Source of the DNA: Chloroflexota bacterium
GTDB lineage: Bacteria; Chloroflexota; Dehalococcoidia; FW602-bin16
Assembly (NCBI GenBank): GCA_004297765.1
Contig: SCTZ01000200.1
Span: forward strand, 1 to 64,000
DNA length: 64,000 bases
Reading direction: 5' to 3'
Of this stretch, positions 32,857 through 42,062 are shown in pieces. Both the position numbers and the translations under genes were made by a program. Below the pieces are notes generated by a model, which saw only the letters and a list, made by a program, of their open reading frames with translations, made no database searches and was not told the origin of the DNA. Numbering within the stretch: the first letter of the stretch is position 1; the number at the start of each line of letters is the position of its first letter.

Positions 32857-33903
32857 GTGGAGCAAGTGAAAATTGCTGATCGCTGGGTTGGCGACGGCGA
32901 GCGATGTCTGATCATAGCTGAGGCCGGCAGCAACCACAACGGTCGCCTGGACCAGGCGATACGACTCATTGATGTTGCCGCCGCTGCTGGTGCCGACTCG
33001 GTAAAGTTCCAATTTTTTCAAGCGAGCAAAGTGTACCCCAGGACAGCAGGTTCCAGTGACTACTTGAAGATGCCAAAGAGCATCTACGAGATCGTATCCG
33101 AACTGGAGATGCCGTACGATTGGCTGTCCGAGTTGAAATATCATTGTCAAGAGACAGGTGTTCTCTTCCTGGCTTCCGTGTTTGACGAGCAGTCGGTCGA
33201 CCTGCTGGATCCGTTCGTGGATGCTTTCAAGATAGCCTCCTACGAGATCACGCATGTCCCGCTTGTCCGACATGTTGCCAACAAAAGGAAGCCGGTGATC
33301 GTTTCTACCGGCGCATCCGACATCGATGAAGTGGCTGGGCTAGTTGACGAGTTCCGCAGATCCGGCAACGACGGACTGATACTGATGCAATGCACCGCCG
33401 CCTACCCTGCACCACTGCAATCGCTCAATGTGCGCTCGATTGCAACCATGAAATCGACGTTCGGCGTGCCGGTTGGCTTGTCGGACCATTCACGTGATCC
33501 GCTCGTTGGACCGCTAGCTGCGGTGGCCGTGGGCGCGAACCTGATCGAGAAGCACTTCACCCTGAGCAACGAACTCCCCGGGCCGGATCATCGCTTCGCG
33601 GTGGAGCCTCCTGAACTTCGGGTAATGGTTCAGAAGGTGCGCGAGGTGGAGGCGGCCCTAGGCAGTGCAGAGAAGGTGATAGATCCTGTAGAGGCTGAAC
33701 TAAGGCGATTTGCGCGGCGCAGTGTTTTTGCCATCCAGGACATCCCCGACGGAGCGGAGCTCACCAGCGAGAATATTGCCGTATTACGATGTGGCAAGCT
33801 GTCGCCGGGCGTCGCCCCCAAGCACTATCCTAATCTGCTAGGACGCAACGCGAAAAGAAACATATCGCTTAACACAGCGATACGCCCGGAGGATATTGAG
33901 TGA
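32857..33903 (+). CDS. pseI: Pseudaminic acid synthase
   Basis: PseI condenses the PseG product with phosphoenolpyruvate to form pseudaminic acid. The 348-residue NeuB-family enzyme has CLIIAEAGSNHNGRLDQAI, DSVKFQFF, KIASYEITHVPLVRHVA, VSTGASDIDEV, LMQCTAAYPAP, GLSDHSRD and LIEKHFTL of the TIM-barrel domain, then a C-terminal antifreeze-like (SAF) domain (RRSVFAIQDIPDGAELTSEN). KIASYEITH and LSDHS match PseI rather than NeuB or LegI. The GTG start has AAGGGAG upstream. Confidence 0.94.
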   Translation: MEQVKIADRWVGDGERCLIIAEAGSNHNGRLDQAIRLIDVAAAAGADSVKFQFFQASKVYPRTAGSSDYLKMPKSIYEIVSELEMPYDWLSELKYHCQETGVLFLASVFDEQSVDLLDPFVDAFKIASYEITHVPLVRHVANKRKPVIVSTGASDIDEVAGLVDEFRRSGNDGLILMQCTAAYPAPLQSLNVRSIATMKSTFGVPVGLSDHSRDPLVGPLAAVAVGANLIEKHFTLSNELPGPDHRFAVEPPELRVMVQKVREVEAALGSAEKVIDPVEAELRRFARRSVFAIQDIPDGAELTSENIAVLRCGKLSPGVAPKHYPNLLGRNAKRNISLNTAIRPEDIE

Positions 33904-33915
33904 GGCTTTCGACAG

Positions 33916-35379
33916 GTGCTTAGGATACGACCGGTTGCAGATGGAGATTGCAGAACGCTCTGGTACTGGGTGAATGACCCAGTCAGTAGAGCATCCGCAT
34001 TTCGATCTGCTCCCATCTCCTGGGACGAACACGTCACCTGGTTCGGCAAGGCGTCGATTGATCCAACCTGCCACATATACATTCTGCTGAGTCAAAACGA
34101 CCAACCTGTCGGACAGGTTCGATTTAACGTTGGAGTTGATCGCAGTGCGGAAGTGGATATCAGCCTTGCTCCAGAACGACGTGGAGAGGGGCTGGGAGCA
34201 GAAGGACTTCGCCTGGCGTGTGCCCACCTGTTCAAGGATGCGCAGATCTCGCGGATTGTGGCTCATATCAAACCCGACAACCTTGCGTCAATACGCACCT
34301 TCGAGAAGGCGGGGTTTGTTCGTCGAGGCGAGAGAGCCATGCGAGGTCATGCCAGTGTCCGACTCGAGTTGGACAACTCGTTTTGCAGCCAACCGCAACA
34401 CGGTTCCACGGCCAGCCAGCCAAAACCGGAGGAAAGTGAAATGTCCGATAATCTAGTGTTTCGCTTGGCAACACCGAGCGATGATGCCCGTATTCTGGAA
34501 CTGTTTCGGCTATCCTTTGGTCGAGAGCTACCTCTAGAATGGTGGAAATGGTTCAATTATCGATGCCCTTGTGGCGCAAACCGCACTTCGATAATTGAGG
34601 ATCTGGATACCGGCCAAGTGGTCGGCAGCTACAGCTTGCTGCCAATCAAACTACTTCTGAACGATAGCGAAGTCAGCGCATCGCTCTGCACAAACGTCAA
34701 CACACACCCGGATTATCAGAGGCGAGGTCTGTTCACTCGCATCAGCAACTATGCCCTCGGACGCGAGAAGGATTTCGGGACTCCGGTCTCCCTCGGAATG
34801 CCAAACCAGAAAGCGTATCCTGGGCATATGAAGGTCGGCTGGGAAGTTCTCTGTCCCCTGCCCTTCCTGGTCAAGCACGATTGTCGACAACGATCCCACG
34901 CCTGCCGCGAGGTTGACTCGTTTGACGAGCGCCTTGATCAGTTCCTCTCGCGCATTTCAAGTCGGTTCTCCTTCCTCGTACTGAAGGATCACCACTTCAT
35001 GAACTGGCGGGTCGTGACACGCCCCGACAAGGAGTACACGAAATACGTATGCGAAGAAGGATCAGACCTCAAAGGATACGTCGTCCTGAAGCATTTCGAT
35101 GACCAGGGCTACCGCAAGTCTCATATTCTGGACATCCAGGCGGAAACCGACGATATCCTCTGTGAACTGCTGGCAGCTGCGGAATCATTTGCGCACGGAC
35201 GGGACGAGTTGAACATGTGGACTAACCCCCACAATCCCTATGCCCACAGCATCCTGGCCCAAGGCTTCTATGAGCGGGAAAGCCAGGACCAGCTTATCAT
35301 TCACTTCAACTTTGGCGAAAGAACGCCGCTCCGCGAACAGGCATGGTGGTTTTGTCTGGCGGACAATGACGTTTACTAA
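33916..35379 (+). CDS. PseH-like acetyltransferase fused to a second GNAT-type acyltransferase
   Basis: This 487-residue protein has two GNAT-fold halves. Residues 1-160 look like PseH (LRIRPVADGDCRTLWYWVND, EVDISLAPERRGEGLGAEGL, then NLASIRTFEKAGFVRRG), the enzyme that N-acetylates the 4-amino sugar of the pseudaminic pathway. A low-complexity linker (~160-175) leads to a second GNAT-like domain (NTHPDYQRRGLFTRISNYAL with the acetyl-CoA loop) of ~310 residues, resembling larger sugar acyltransferases. An internal in-frame ATG at 34441 has its own GGAGGA seven bases upstream, so the second half may also be made alone. The GTG start at 33916 follows pseI by 12 bases. Confidence 0.85.
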   Translation: MLRIRPVADGDCRTLWYWVNDPVSRASAFRSAPISWDEHVTWFGKASIDPTCHIYILLSQNDQPVGQVRFNVGVDRSAEVDISLAPERRGEGLGAEGLRLACAHLFKDAQISRIVAHIKPDNLASIRTFEKAGFVRRGERAMRGHASVRLELDNSFCSQPQHGSTASQPKPEESEMSDNLVFRLATPSDDARILELFRLSFGRELPLEWWKWFNYRCPCGANRTSIIEDLDTGQVVGSYSLLPIKLLLNDSEVSASLCTNVNTHPDYQRRGLFTRISNYALGREKDFGTPVSLGMPNQKAYPGHMKVGWEVLCPLPFLVKHDCRQRSHACREVDSFDERLDQFLSRISSRFSFLVLKDHHFMNWRVVTRPDKEYTKYVCEEGSDLKGYVVLKHFDDQGYRKSHILDIQAETDDILCELLAAAESFAHGRDELNMWTNPHNPYAHSILAQGFYERESQDQLIIHFNFGERTPLREQAWWFCLADNDVY

Positions 35380-35440
35380 GTCGCGGTATGAGAACGGCAC
35401 GAGCCGGAACGGCCGCATTCTTACTGTGTGAGGCACTCCC

Positions 35441-36124
35441 GTGGAGAGTATTCTCGTCGTATGCGCGCATCCTGATGACGAAGTCCTGGGCTGCGGCAGC
35501 ACTATCGCCCGCCTTGCTCGCGAGCAGGAAGTACATGTCGTCATTTTGGGTGAGGGCATCAGTTCAAGGTACGACGGCAGACAGTCGGCACCCTCCGCCG
35601 GCTTGCTGCGTCTTCGAGAAGAGGCAAGTGCCGTGAGTAGGCTGCTCGCCGCAGCTTCCGTCCGATTCGGTGATCTACCGGACAACCGATTTGATGAGCT
35701 TCCGCTATTGGACGTAGTCAAGAGGGTCGAACGATGGGTCGAGGAGGTTCAGCCTCACGCAGTCTATACTCATCACCCCGGCGATCTGAACATGGACCAC
35801 GCCGTCACCTTCCGCGCCGTTCTCACGGCGACACGTCCTCTCGTGGGCTGTCCGGTCAGGGAGGTTTACGCTTTTGAGGTCCCATCCTCTACGGAATGGG
35901 CATTCCAACACCTTGAACCGCCCTTTCGCCCGAACGTGTTTGTGGACGTGACGACGACAATCGAGACGAAGATACAGGCGATGCAAACCTACACGAGTGA
36001 AGCGCGACCTTTTCCACATCCTCGCTCGCCCGAGGCGTTGCGCGCAATCGCTCAGCGGTGGGGTTCCGTTGTCGGCGTGAGCTACGCCGAGGCATTTGAG
36101 TTGATAAGATCCGTAATCAGGTAG
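35441..36124 (+). CDS. PIG-L (LmbE-like) family N-acetylglucosaminyl deacetylase
   Basis: This 227-residue zinc-dependent deacetylase starts VVCAHPDDEVLGCGS with the metal motif AHPDDE, and has THHPGDLNMDHAVT supplying the third metal His. Family members deacetylate N-acetyl sugars on lipids, mycothiol precursors or glycan intermediates. Its place among glycan genes suggests removal of an N-acetyl group from a nonulosonate or lipid-linked sugar. The start is GTG. The ribosome site is weak (GAGGCACTCCC). Confidence 0.9.
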   Translation: MESILVVCAHPDDEVLGCGSTIARLAREQEVHVVILGEGISSRYDGRQSAPSAGLLRLREEASAVSRLLAAASVRFGDLPDNRFDELPLLDVVKRVERWVEEVQPHAVYTHHPGDLNMDHAVTFRAVLTATRPLVGCPVREVYAFEVPSSTEWAFQHLEPPFRPNVFVDVTTTIETKIQAMQTYTSEARPFPHPRSPEALRAIAQRWGSVVGVSYAEAFELIRSVIR

Positions 36125-36130
36125 GACTGG

Positions 36131-37837
36131 GTGCAATCAATCCTTTCGGTGCAAGCGATTCTCGCCGGGCGCAGCCGCGGCACATATATCGCTCTGCGCA
36201 GCATGCGCGAAAGGGCGTGGCTATTGCCCGCCATAGGGCAATTGGTCTACCCCGTGCCCGAAATCAAGCAACTGCGCCGTATCGTCGAGCTGAGCCATCC
36301 CGGCAATCTGCAGATCAAGGCGGATGGTGAGCGCATCCTCTTTTTCAGCTTTAGAGGGGGATGGTCAACCAACCTGGCCCAGGACCTCGTCGTTGCGCAA
36401 GCCTTGCGGCAACGAGGGGCCAGCCCGTTTTTCGTAACGTGTGGGCTGCATCTGCCCATTTGTGACATCGCGAACCGCAACGTGGCGCCGCCGATGCCCT
36501 GCGATTTCTGCACTTCTTACTTTCGGCGGGTAATGCCGCTGCTTCGCTTCCCATGGGTGGGACTCGACACCTTGGTTTCGGCACAGGAACGGCAACAACT
36601 GGAGCGAGAGGCAGTGAGCCTCCCTCGGTCCTCGTTGGACAGCTACGAGGTGCAAGGGGTGCCCGTTGGTCAACTGGTGCGTATCTCAGCACCCCGCTTC
36701 CTTCTTCGTGGAAAGGTGGATGACTCCGCGTTTTCGCAAGACGTATTGAGGCGTTTCTTGGTCAGCGGAGCCATCCTGGTCCCTGCGCTCAAACGGCTTT
36801 TCGCCCAAGAACGTCCGGACAAGCTCTGGACAATGAATGGCCTATTCTTCTCCGAGCAGATACTGCACTGGCTGGCCAGAGACCTGGGAATCCCAGTCGT
36901 CAACTACGAGGCCGGGTTCGCCCCGCATAGCATAGTGGCGGCACGCGACCAGATCGCCAATTATTATGATTTGAACTCGCATTGGGACGCGGAGTCAGAT
37001 CAGCCTTTGAGCCCGAAGGAGGCGCAGTGGCTGGATGAGTATCTGGAGAGTCGCTTCGCTGGTACCGACCCAGCGGTGACAACTTATCTGTCTGGGATAC
37101 AGAAGCGGTCTGACGTGATCAGTCAAGAGCTGCAACTGGATTACACACGCCCGCTGGTTCTAATGCTGACCAATATTCTCTGGGATAGCGCTGTCATAGA
37201 TCGGAACACGATCTTTGACGACATGTTCCATTGGGTGGAAGCTACAATCAGCCACTTCATCGATCAGCCTGGATACCAATTGGTCATGAGAGTACACCCG
37301 GCCGAGATCAAGCTGACGATGCAGGAATCACATCAGCCTGTGCTAGATATGATCCGAGCGCGCTTTCCTCGCTTGCCGGGGCACATCAAGCTGGTGAGCC
37401 CCACCAGCGCGATCAGCTCGTATGCTCTTATGCGCATGGCCAAGTGCGGACTCGTCTACACGTCGACCACGGGGCTGGAGATGGCTCTTCAAGGCAAGCC
37501 AGTTGTCGTGGCAGGGAAGACACACTACGCCGGCAAGGGATTTACGACAGAGCCCGCCAGTGTGGCAGACTACCGGGAGTGGTTGTCGAAGCTTGACCAC
37601 GTGACACCGCTGACGGCGGTTCAGTTGGATTATGCACGGCGCTATGCCTCCATGTTTTTCGCCAGGATGATGATTCCTTTCCCTTATGTTAGTACGTTGA
37701 GTCAGCGTCGCATTCGTTTCAACTTCTCGCGCCTGGAGGAGCTTGCTCCTGGCCAAGACGCTGAGCTAGATAGACTCTGCGACAAGATCCTGCACTGCAC
37801 CGATCGGGGAATGTTCTTGCTGGAGCGCACAGCGTGA
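36131..37837 (+). CDS. KpsS/KpsC-like capsule-type protein
   Basis: This 568-residue cytoplasmic protein belongs to the capsule polysaccharide synthesis group related to KpsS and KpsC. Visible features are ILFFSFRGGWSTNLAQDLVV in the N-terminal region, then a Cys cluster (MPCDFC) and a GT-B-like C-terminal half with LVMRVHPAEIKL, LVSPTSAISSYALM, and STTGLEMALQGKPVVVAGKTHYAGKGFT, matching the KpsS-type sugar-binding loop. In classical systems such proteins build the Kdo linker on the lipid carrier; here Kdo is unlikely and a nonulosonate linker is a reasonable alternative. GTG start. It overlaps the next gene by 4 bases. Confidence 0.78.
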   Translation: MQSILSVQAILAGRSRGTYIALRSMRERAWLLPAIGQLVYPVPEIKQLRRIVELSHPGNLQIKADGERILFFSFRGGWSTNLAQDLVVAQALRQRGASPFFVTCGLHLPICDIANRNVAPPMPCDFCTSYFRRVMPLLRFPWVGLDTLVSAQERQQLEREAVSLPRSSLDSYEVQGVPVGQLVRISAPRFLLRGKVDDSAFSQDVLRRFLVSGAILVPALKRLFAQERPDKLWTMNGLFFSEQILHWLARDLGIPVVNYEAGFAPHSIVAARDQIANYYDLNSHWDAESDQPLSPKEAQWLDEYLESRFAGTDPAVTTYLSGIQKRSDVISQELQLDYTRPLVLMLTNILWDSAVIDRNTIFDDMFHWVEATISHFIDQPGYQLVMRVHPAEIKLTMQESHQPVLDMIRARFPRLPGHIKLVSPTSAISSYALMRMAKCGLVYTSTTGLEMALQGKPVVVAGKTHYAGKGFTTEPASVADYREWLSKLDHVTPLTAVQLDYARRYASMFFARMMIPFPYVSTLSQRRIRFNFSRLEELAPGQDAELDRLCDKILHCTDRGMFLLERTA

Positions 37838-39000
37838 GAATCGTCTTGATTGTCCCGGAGTACACCATCGGCATGCAGCGCAAGGTCGAGTATCTTTGCG
37901 CCGAGGGATGCGAGGTCCGGCAGGTCGTATCTATGCGCACGCATAGCATCCTCACCGCGCCAGCAAGTGATCGCCGTTTTGCCAATCATGCGTTGGTCCC
38001 GGTCAGAGTCTTGCGCCGCCAGGATCCTCATCGCTCTATGCTCGCCTCAACTCTGCACTGGATGCGAGCCTTCTCGCCCGACGTACTTGCCGTCGAGTGG
38101 GATCCGGATACACTTATGGCGCTACAAGCGTTGATCGTGCGCCGGATGTGGGCCCCGCGGGCCAAGCTCGTGCTGCACTCGTGGCAGAACATTCCCAGAG
38201 CCCTGAGCAGGCGTGTCCGTTTCATTCTGTCTCGAACTCTGCGTGCCGCGGACTGCATTCTTTGCGCAAATCGGGAAGGTGTGAGTGTGCTGCGTGGATG
38301 GGGTTATCGTGGGCGAATTGTGCATCAACCGTGGATAGGCGTAGATACGGCTCTGTTTTACCCACGCGAAAGGGCAGCTTTGCGCGACAAACTACGGTTG
38401 AGGGGTTTCCTGGTAGGCTATGTGGGCCGACTTGTGCCGGAGAAGGGCTTGGACCAGCTCATTCTCGCACTAGCACAACTGCCCGAAGATGTTCATTGCG
38501 TGCTCGTCGGAGGAGGCAACGAACGCGATCGTCTGAAAGGACTAGCCGCAACACGCGGACTGACGTCCCGCGTACATTTCGTTGGCGAGATCGATCATGA
38601 TAGCATGCCTGAATACCTGTCTATGTTCGATACGCTCGTCCTACCATCTCGGACGACCGCTGTGTGGAAGGAGCAGTTCGGCCGTGTGTTGATCGAAGGC
38701 ATGGCATGCCGTGTTCCTATCGTCGGAAGCGATTCCGGGGCGATTCCGGAAGTGATCGGTTCAGCTGGGCTGACTTTCCGAGAAGGCGATATCAACAATC
38801 TTGCCGAACGCCTCCACGCGTTGTATCGATCGCCCGAGCTGTGCGGTGAGCTTGCACAACGAGGTCTGGAGCAGGCCACCACGACATATTCGCAGGCGCA
38901 CATTGGAGCAAGGTTAGCCAGGGTGTACCGAGGGCTAGCATTCGTGCAACCGGATGAGGAGTGCTGCATGGATGCAAGCTCCCCTGGGAATCAGCCATGA
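37834..39000 (+). CDS. GT4-family glycosyltransferase
   Basis: This 388-residue GT-B enzyme has the donor-side motifs GYVGRLVPEKGLDQLI, VGGGNERDRLKGLA, and the EX7E region EQFGRVLIEGMACRVPIVGSD followed by GAIPEVIGSAGLTF. It probably adds a sugar to a lipid-linked chain made by this locus; donor unknown. It starts at GTG overlapping the previous stop and overlaps the Wzx gene by 4 bases. Confidence 0.88.
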   Translation: MRIVLIVPEYTIGMQRKVEYLCAEGCEVRQVVSMRTHSILTAPASDRRFANHALVPVRVLRRQDPHRSMLASTLHWMRAFSPDVLAVEWDPDTLMALQALIVRRMWAPRAKLVLHSWQNIPRALSRRVRFILSRTLRAADCILCANREGVSVLRGWGYRGRIVHQPWIGVDTALFYPRERAALRDKLRLRGFLVGYVGRLVPEKGLDQLILALAQLPEDVHCVLVGGGNERDRLKGLAATRGLTSRVHFVGEIDHDSMPEYLSMFDTLVLPSRTTAVWKEQFGRVLIEGMACRVPIVGSDSGAIPEVIGSAGLTFREGDINNLAERLHALYRSPELCGELAQRGLEQATTTYSQAHIGARLARVYRGLAFVQPDEECCMDASSPGNQP

Positions 39001-40514
39001 CGCCCAGCATTCAGAAGCGCGCTCTGTCCGCGATAGGGTACTCGTTTGTCGAGACGGGCACCACCAGTGTGGTAGGCTTTGCGCGCGCGATCTTACTGGC
39101 CCGGCTCCTCAGTCCGGATGACTTTGGCATCATTACGTTTGCGTTGTTCTTCGCCAACCTGATAGGAACGCTGACACCGTTCAGCTTGGACCAGGCCTTT
39201 ATTCAAGGCGATGTGGATGACGAAGAGAAAACGGCATCCACGGTCCTTGCGGTCGACGTGGTCTTGGCCGGTTGTCGCTTTGGGCTGATCCTTCTGCTGA
39301 GTCCACTCTTCGACCGTCTCTTTCCCAGCTATCCACTCCTACCCGTGATCATGCCGGTCCTTTTTGCCGCGTACATTCTTGGTGCCGCGTGCAATACTCC
39401 ACTGGCACTCTTGAAACGGCGCATAGTCTATCGGCGCATCGCCGCCATGAATATCGCCATCTCGATCAGTTTGACCGTCGTCACAGTACTGATGGCCTCG
39501 GCAGGTTTCGGACTGTGGAGTCTGGTAGCCGAGCAAGTATTGGGACGAGTAATGATGTTTGTGGCGTTGTTTCTGATCAGACCGCCATGGCGCTTACGGT
39601 GGGGTTTGGACCGCAGTCTGGTTCGCCGTTTCAGAGGATTCAGCTTAGCCGTTTCGGCCACGGATTTGCTGAGCTTTCTCATCGATCGCTTCGACGATTT
39701 CTGGACCGGCGCGTTCCTGGGCAAGCAGTCCCTCGGCTTCTACTCCAAGGCTTACGAATTCGCGGGCTACCCCAGGCGTGCGCTGTCCGATCCGATTGGC
39801 AGTGTCTCGTTTCCGCTCTTTTCGCGTTTGCAGCACAGCCGCGCCGAGTTGTCTCAAGGCTTTACGCGAACCCTGGGGTTTCTGGTTCGAGCCGGCTTCC
39901 TGGTGGCTATCCTGCTGTTTCTGCTCGCACCGCAATTCATTGAGCTCCTGCTTGGTTCCAAGTGGCTGTCTATGGTTGCGGTATTCCAGTTGATGGTCAT
40001 CTATACTCTTGTCGATCCCCTCATGGGGACAGTAGGTGGGCTTTTCGTGGCAGTGGGTAAGCCCGCTGTTCTAACGAAAGTCCGATTGCTACAGATGCTA
40101 ACGTTCGTGCCCGCGGTGGTGGTTCTAGGTAGCCGCCTGGACATCGAAGGTGTAGCCATGGCAGCGGACCTTATGGCTATTGTGGGTTTTGTTGTCCTGC
40201 TGTGGCAGGTCAGAGGACACGTGGACTTTTCGCTCCGTCGGATGTTCCTGACACCGATCCTGGCGGCCGTTGTCGCTGGACTGGTTGTGTATGAGATAGG
40301 CATAGCGGTTCCATTGGCTGATAGCATCCCACTGCAACTGGCCGTCAAGTCTGCCGCTGCGGCCCTTGTCTATGGCATGATTCTCGTCGCTTTCGAGCGC
40401 ACGATGTACCGCGAGTACGCCGCCTATCTCAAGACAGTGGTAGGTGAAAGGGCTCCTTTCCTCAAGTCGAGGAGAAGCAGGAGTTCGGCTGAGCTACCCC
40501 ATGTCGCAGATTGA
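38997..40514 (+). CDS. Wzx-type oligosaccharide flippase
   Basis: This 505-residue integral membrane protein of the polysaccharide-transport (MOP/RfbX) family has about 12-14 hydrophobic segments. Characteristic segments are ALSAIGYSFVETGTTSVVG, ARLLSPDDFGIITFALFFAN, and the cytoplasmic GPFLGKQSLGFYSKAYEF-like loop (FLGKQSLGFYSKAYEFAGYP). It moves lipid-linked oligosaccharide across the membrane. ATG at 38997 overlaps the previous stop; the track start at 38961 is less likely. Confidence 0.9.
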   Translation: MTPSIQKRALSAIGYSFVETGTTSVVGFARAILLARLLSPDDFGIITFALFFANLIGTLTPFSLDQAFIQGDVDDEEKTASTVLAVDVVLAGCRFGLILLLSPLFDRLFPSYPLLPVIMPVLFAAYILGAACNTPLALLKRRIVYRRIAAMNIAISISLTVVTVLMASAGFGLWSLVAEQVLGRVMMFVALFLIRPPWRLRWGLDRSLVRRFRGFSLAVSATDLLSFLIDRFDDFWTGAFLGKQSLGFYSKAYEFAGYPRRALSDPIGSVSFPLFSRLQHSRAELSQGFTRTLGFLVRAGFLVAILLFLLAPQFIELLLGSKWLSMVAVFQLMVIYTLVDPLMGTVGGLFVAVGKPAVLTKVRLLQMLTFVPAVVVLGSRLDIEGVAMAADLMAIVGFVVLLWQVRGHVDFSLRRMFLTPILAAVVAGLVVYEIGIAVPLADSIPLQLAVKSAAAALVYGMILVAFERTMYREYAAYLKTVVGERAPFLKSRRSRSSAELPHVAD

Positions 40515-40529
40515 TCCGGAGTGTGTGCA

Positions 40530-42008
40530 GTGAAGCTCGGATTCTTCTTTCGGAACAAAGCCGTGTATTGGCTGGCCGCATTGGTTCGGACGCTGGAGAC
40601 GAACTACGATGTCAGTGCCAATAGCGGTGCGATAGCCAACGCATGGACGCTGGATGTGCTACGACAGGATTTCGCTGGCCGCTGTGATGGCTTCCACTAC
40701 CTGCTTGAGTTTCTGCAGCGGAATTGGAGCACGTTCGATATCAGTGCACCCAACTTAGAGCGTCTCGAAGCGATGTATGGCGGGCCAAACCTGTGGCTCG
40801 ACCTCATGTCGGATCGGTATCTTTCCTCACGTCCCTATCACGACGCGCTGCGTATGATAGTGGGTCACCTGACATTTTGGGAAAGATACTACGACACAAC
40901 AGGAGTCGAGGCCTTCCTGATGGAAGCCAATGACATGCTGTCGACCTTAACTGCGTATCGCGTCGCTATGCAGCGAGGAATCGACTGCCTGACCTGGGTC
41001 AGCCTCCCCACCAATCCTCAGCGAGTGGGGTTCGCGCACAACCTCTACTACAAGCCGGACAGTGTGACAAGATGCTTCCATCGTTTGCAGGAGAGCCAAC
41101 TTTCGATCGAGCAGCACCAGCGCGCGGACGAGCACGTGAATGCGTTTCGCGCTCAGGCAGCCCGACCGATTTGGAATGAGGAGCACCTGAGAGCACCGAA
41201 TCGGCCGACCGTTCGTGCCAGCAACCTACGCAGCTTCGCTTGCCGGCTGCCCGCATACTACTTGCGAAATGGTAAGCTGGACTATACGGATCAAGGTCCA
41301 TTTGCAGACGCCATCGATAGGCTCAAGTTCGTGCTGCGGGCCCGACGTCTGCACAGCAGCGATCTTTTTGATCGACCAAGCCGTGATGATCGTTTCGTCT
41401 ATTTCCCACTCCATTTTCAGCCCGAAGCAACGACGCTCGTCTGTGCCCCGTTCCACGTCGACCAACTCAACCTGATCGAGCAACTCGCGCGCTCCCTGCC
41501 CGTGAACATGCTGCTCTACGTCAAGGAGCACCCAGTTTCTCTCGGTAGGCGACCTATCTCTTACTATCAGCGCATCAAGAAGCTGTCCAACGTTCGGCTG
41601 ATCAACGCGTCCGTGGACAGCCACGAGCTCATCCGCCAGGCCGCAGCGACCATTACCATCACTGGAACCGCTGGCTGGGAAGCGCTACTGTACGAACGCC
41701 CGGTGATATACTTCGGGAACGCCTTCTGGGATATCTTTCCGCTGGCGAAGCGGGTGACCGACATCGCGCAGTTGCCCTATGTCTTTCGTGATTGGCTTCC
41801 CACCTATCAGCCTGACTACGAGTTGTTGTTGAAACTGGTGACTGCACTGTTCCAAGGGTCGTATCCTATTGAGGGAGGCTCACAGCCTGACGACCCCGAC
41901 ATGCCTGATGACGAAAGGATCGATGGCGTCGCCCGTGCAATCGCAGCGGAATTGAACCTCCAACCGAGAGGCAGGACTATAAGCGCCAGTGGCCTTCATA
42001 GCCATTAG
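40530..42008 (+). CDS. Capsule-type (KpsS/KpsC-like) polysaccharide biosynthesis protein
   Basis: This 492-residue soluble protein has a C-terminal part resembling the KpsS family: FVYFPLHFQPEATTL, LPVNMLLYVKEHPVSLGRR, LSNVRLINASVDSHELI, ITITGTAGWEALLYERPVIYFG. The N-terminal ~230 residues show no recognised domain. GTG at 40530 has CCGGAG eight bases upstream; the track starts three codons earlier at another GTG. It is the second such protein in the cluster. Confidence 0.75.
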   Translation: MKLGFFFRNKAVYWLAALVRTLETNYDVSANSGAIANAWTLDVLRQDFAGRCDGFHYLLEFLQRNWSTFDISAPNLERLEAMYGGPNLWLDLMSDRYLSSRPYHDALRMIVGHLTFWERYYDTTGVEAFLMEANDMLSTLTAYRVAMQRGIDCLTWVSLPTNPQRVGFAHNLYYKPDSVTRCFHRLQESQLSIEQHQRADEHVNAFRAQAARPIWNEEHLRAPNRPTVRASNLRSFACRLPAYYLRNGKLDYTDQGPFADAIDRLKFVLRARRLHSSDLFDRPSRDDRFVYFPLHFQPEATTLVCAPFHVDQLNLIEQLARSLPVNMLLYVKEHPVSLGRRPISYYQRIKKLSNVRLINASVDSHELIRQAAATITITGTAGWEALLYERPVIYFGNAFWDIFPLAKRVTDIAQLPYVFRDWLPTYQPDYELLLKLVTALFQGSYPIEGGSQPDDPDMPDDERIDGVARAIAAELNLQPRGRTISASGLHSH

Positions 42009-42062
42009 ACTGCCAACGCAACAGCCAGAGAGACCAGCCAATCTACGTGCGGCAGATTAGGC

